A program made the translations under genes and the position numbers. 44,001 bases of DNA, taken from the NCBI GenBank assembly GCA_904374385.1, contig CAJFGA010000010.1, positions 1-44,001 of the forward strand, written 5' to 3'. Of this stretch, positions 42,229-44,001 are shown one piece after another (the first letter of the stretch is position 1; every line of letters begins with the position of its first letter). The stretch comes from an uncultured Clostridia bacterium. Lineage in GTDB: Bacteria > Bacillota > Clostridia > Christensenellales > Borkfalkiaceae. The notes below the pieces were generated by a model. It saw only the letters and a program-made list of their open reading frames with translations. It was not told where the DNA came from and did no database searches.

Positions 42229-43431
42229 ATGTCTATAAATTCAAATTTTAAAAAAGATAAATGCTGGTCATGTGAATTTTTCTGCGGTCCACGAAAATAT
42301 AAGAACGGCATAGTGTTTGGAGATAGCGTCGAAACCGAGGCACAAGGTACTTGTTCCAATAAACGCAGTTCAAATTGCGGGAAAGTCGTCCGTGAAAACG
42401 ATTGGTGCGGCAGATATCAAAAATGGGGAGTTTTACAATCGGCACTTGCAAAACAGGAACAAGAGCAGGAACAGCAATGGCAAGTACAAAAGCAAATGTT
42501 AGCACAACGCGAAGAAGCTGCGCGTCAGCGTCGGACAAGTGAAGAGTATAAGCAAAGAGAAAATAAACTTTATGAAGAGCGTAGTCGCCTTGAAGAAGAG
42601 CGCAAAAAACTGGAGTTTGAACGTTGGTATGCTTCGCTTCCATTAGAAGAACGTGAGCGATACGATGCCGAGCAGGCACGCCTAAAAGCGGAACATGAAG
42701 AGCAAAAGCGGATAGAAGCAGAAAGGCGCGCAGAACAAGATCGGTTGTTTGCGGCCGAGCGAACTGCTCAACATGAAAAAGCAGAAGTTGCAAAAAAACG
42801 AAAACATAAAATCATCCTTATTTCTGTCCTTTCTGTTGTTGTAGTCATTGCTATTATAGTAGGAGCTTTCATCATTTCTTCGGCAATCGAAAATTCAGAG
42901 AAACAGAAGGCTTTTGTCGAGTCCGGTGGCGAACAGATTCTCGATTATATTCAAGCTCAATCAAACGGTGATAATTCTTGCGAGTTCGCTTTCGAATATG
43001 GCGGAATATCTTACAGCATGGAAATTGAGTACAGAGAAGATTATTACGACGAATACGGCTCTCCATCACTATTTGGAAAAGGAGTATACTCTTTTTACGC
43101 TTCTGTCACAAGCTTCAAAGGTGGAAAGCCCTATACTTATTGTACTGGGAAAGCCATTTTTAACTGGCAGGGTTTGAAAAATCTTGATGAAATCTCCTTA
43201 ATAGGTACAGTACAGTATCAATCTAATTTAGTTCATAATTACTATCACGATTATACGAAAGGCACGACTTGCCCCGAAATTTTTTATAGCGACGTTACGC
43301 ATGGGAACGGAAACAACCTAACTGATGCACAACTTAATGATTCCGTAGAATATGCTTGGGAGATGTGCAAAATCACTATAATCGGTCTCAATCAATTATC
43401 CAATCAAGTTTTAAACAGTGATCTTTGGTAA
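42229..43431 (+). CDS. Cys-rich, coiled-coil, single-TM protein (400 aa)
   Basis: Unknown family. Residues 10-65 hold six cysteines (12, 15, 19, 42, 50, 60), including CWSCEFFC, so a small zinc-binding domain is likely. Residues 70-190 are a long charged coiled coil rich in Glu, Gln, Arg and Lys. A basic KKRKHK precedes one hydrophobic helix (about 195-219), and a C-terminal 180-residue domain rich in Tyr, Ser and Asn lies beyond it. The zinc and coiled-coil parts should be cytosolic and the C-terminal domain external. It starts 15 bases after the nuclease gene on the same strand, with no good promoter between, so the two form a cassette. A sensor or membrane-anchored partner is possible. Confidence 0.8.
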   Translation: MSINSNFKKDKCWSCEFFCGPRKYKNGIVFGDSVETEAQGTCSNKRSSNCGKVVRENDWCGRYQKWGVLQSALAKQEQEQEQQWQVQKQMLAQREEAARQRRTSEEYKQRENKLYEERSRLEEERKKLEFERWYASLPLEERERYDAEQARLKAEHEEQKRIEAERRAEQDRLFAAERTAQHEKAEVAKKRKHKIILISVLSVVVVIAIIVGAFIISSAIENSEKQKAFVESGGEQILDYIQAQSNGDNSCEFAFEYGGISYSMEIEYREDYYDEYGSPSLFGKGVYSFYASVTSFKGGKPYTYCTGKAIFNWQGLKNLDEISLIGTVQYQSNLVHNYYHDYTKGTTCPEIFYSDVTHGNGNNLTDAQLNDSVEYAWEMCKITIIGLNQLSNQVLNSDLW

Positions 43432-43464
43432 AAATCGGAATGCTTTTCCTGATGAATTGTCAAG

Positions 43465-44001
43465 TTAAGTGCAACAGTTAGAGAGATTTAGTTCAAATAA
43501 ATCTTGCGGAGTTTGGTAATGCAAAACTTTCTTGGGCCTGGCGTTGATTAACGCCAGGTTCTTTTTTAATGTTGCGGGACTTACTCTCGAAAGGTTTCTT
43601 CCCTTTGGATAAAATTCCCTGAGCAGTCCGTTTAAGTTTTCATTCGTTCCTTTCTGCCATGCGCAATACGGATCCGCGAAGTACATATCACAACTCAGTG
43701 CCTTTTCTATCTCTCTCCAACAGGCAAATTCGCTGCCTCTGTCGCAGGTGATCGTCTTTACCGCTCCTTCGGGAAACTTGGAAAGCGCGTCAATTATCGC
43801 TTTCGCCATCGTTTCTCCCTTTCTGTCCGGGATCTTGATTGCGATATAATATCTCGTTTTTCTTTCCGCAAGCGTGGCAACCGAGTGTCCATCTCGGTTG
43901 CCTGCATATATTGATAACGAGTCCTCCGAAAGCCGAAAGGCGCCGCGGCTATTGCCGCGGCGCCTTTCGGTACTTACTGAATTTTCTCTTTCAGCTTCAG
44001 T
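43465..44001 (-). pseudogene. IS30-type transposase, 3' part, probably interrupted
   Basis: From 43465 to about 43920 the frame encodes the catalytic core of an IS30-family transposase: GNRDGHSVATLAERKTRYYIAIKIPDRKG, then TITCDRGSEF (second Asp) and ADPYCAWQKGTNENLNGLLREFYPKG (catalytic Glu) are recognisable segments. The frame stays open to the window edge, but the residues before GNRDGH lack the GHWE-x-D motif expected there and instead pass through a 17-bp perfect palindrome at 43933-43970. So the element is either interrupted, or strongly diverged at the N-terminal side. The TAA at 43465 is followed by CTTGACAATTC, a likely element end. The gene cannot be judged complete from this window. 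Confidence 0.7.
43933..43970. repeat. Perfect 17-bp inverted repeat inside the transposase frame
   Basis: CCGAAAGGCGCCGCGGC and its exact complement with a 4-base spacer. It is far more GC-rich than the surrounding element and looks like a terminator stem or an insertion scar. Confidence 0.75.

Overview
The window reads as a chromosomal segment of an uncultured Clostridia-type Firmicute. It is GC-rich overall but has AT-rich patches. The support is: strong AGGAGG ribosome sites, SigA-like promoters with 17-bp spacers, type III glutamine synthetase, RNase J, LuxS, a TrmR/TrhP tRNA-modification pair, an archaeal-type AspRS and an archaeal-type phosphoglycerate mutase. A gut order such as Christensenellales is my low-confidence guess. 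Nearly all the sequence is housekeeping operons, with accessory patches at 25.6-29 kb and from 41 kb to the right edge.

Layout. (1) 1-8215, minus strand: a glycan-uptake type operon. It encodes a giant 1,825-residue lipoprotein with four repeated modules, then a sugar-type solute-binding lipoprotein, then an ABC permease cut by the window edge. The promoter has a run of ten G in its -35/-10 spacer. (2) 8.2-8.87 kb: non-coding, with a palindromic repeat element. (3) 8.9-14.4 kb: glnN, a divergent small membrane protein, and a calcium-type P-type ATPase. The ATPase is preceded by a 20-codon acidic leader ORF and a terminator-like hairpin. (4) 14.4-21.3 kb: a tightly coupled minus-strand operon of RNase J, TrmR, TrhP, DinB, a membrane protein and an amidohydrolase, linked mostly by ATGA overlaps. 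(5) 21.4-25.6 kb: an unknown coiled-coil-like protein and, divergently, serC-serA. (6) 25.6-29.0 kb: two small phage-like ORFs, an array of the same palindromic repeats, and an ECF sigma / secreted cysteine-protease-like / single-TM protein module. (7) 29.1-36.3 kb, minus strand: tRNA-Pro, birA-bioY under a BirA box, aspS2, an exonuclease-rRNA methyltransferase pair and a ferritin-like protein. (8) 36.3-40.8 kb, plus strand: mtnN-luxS-ung, apgM and a membrane lipase. (9) 40.85 kb to the edge: tRNA-Gly, an AT-rich two-gene cassette (PD-(D/E)XK nuclease-like plus a Cys-rich coiled-coil membrane protein) and a broken or diverged IS30-type transposase.

Functional links. mtnN and luxS together detoxify S-adenosylhomocysteine. 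serC and serA are two steps of serine synthesis. TrhP and TrmR are successive steps of wobble-uridine modification in tRNA. birA and bioY pair biotin attachment and sensing with biotin import. The points most worth follow-up are the G-tract promoter driving the giant lipoprotein, the MgtL-like leader peptide of the ATPase, and the nuclease/membrane-protein cassette beside tRNA-Gly.
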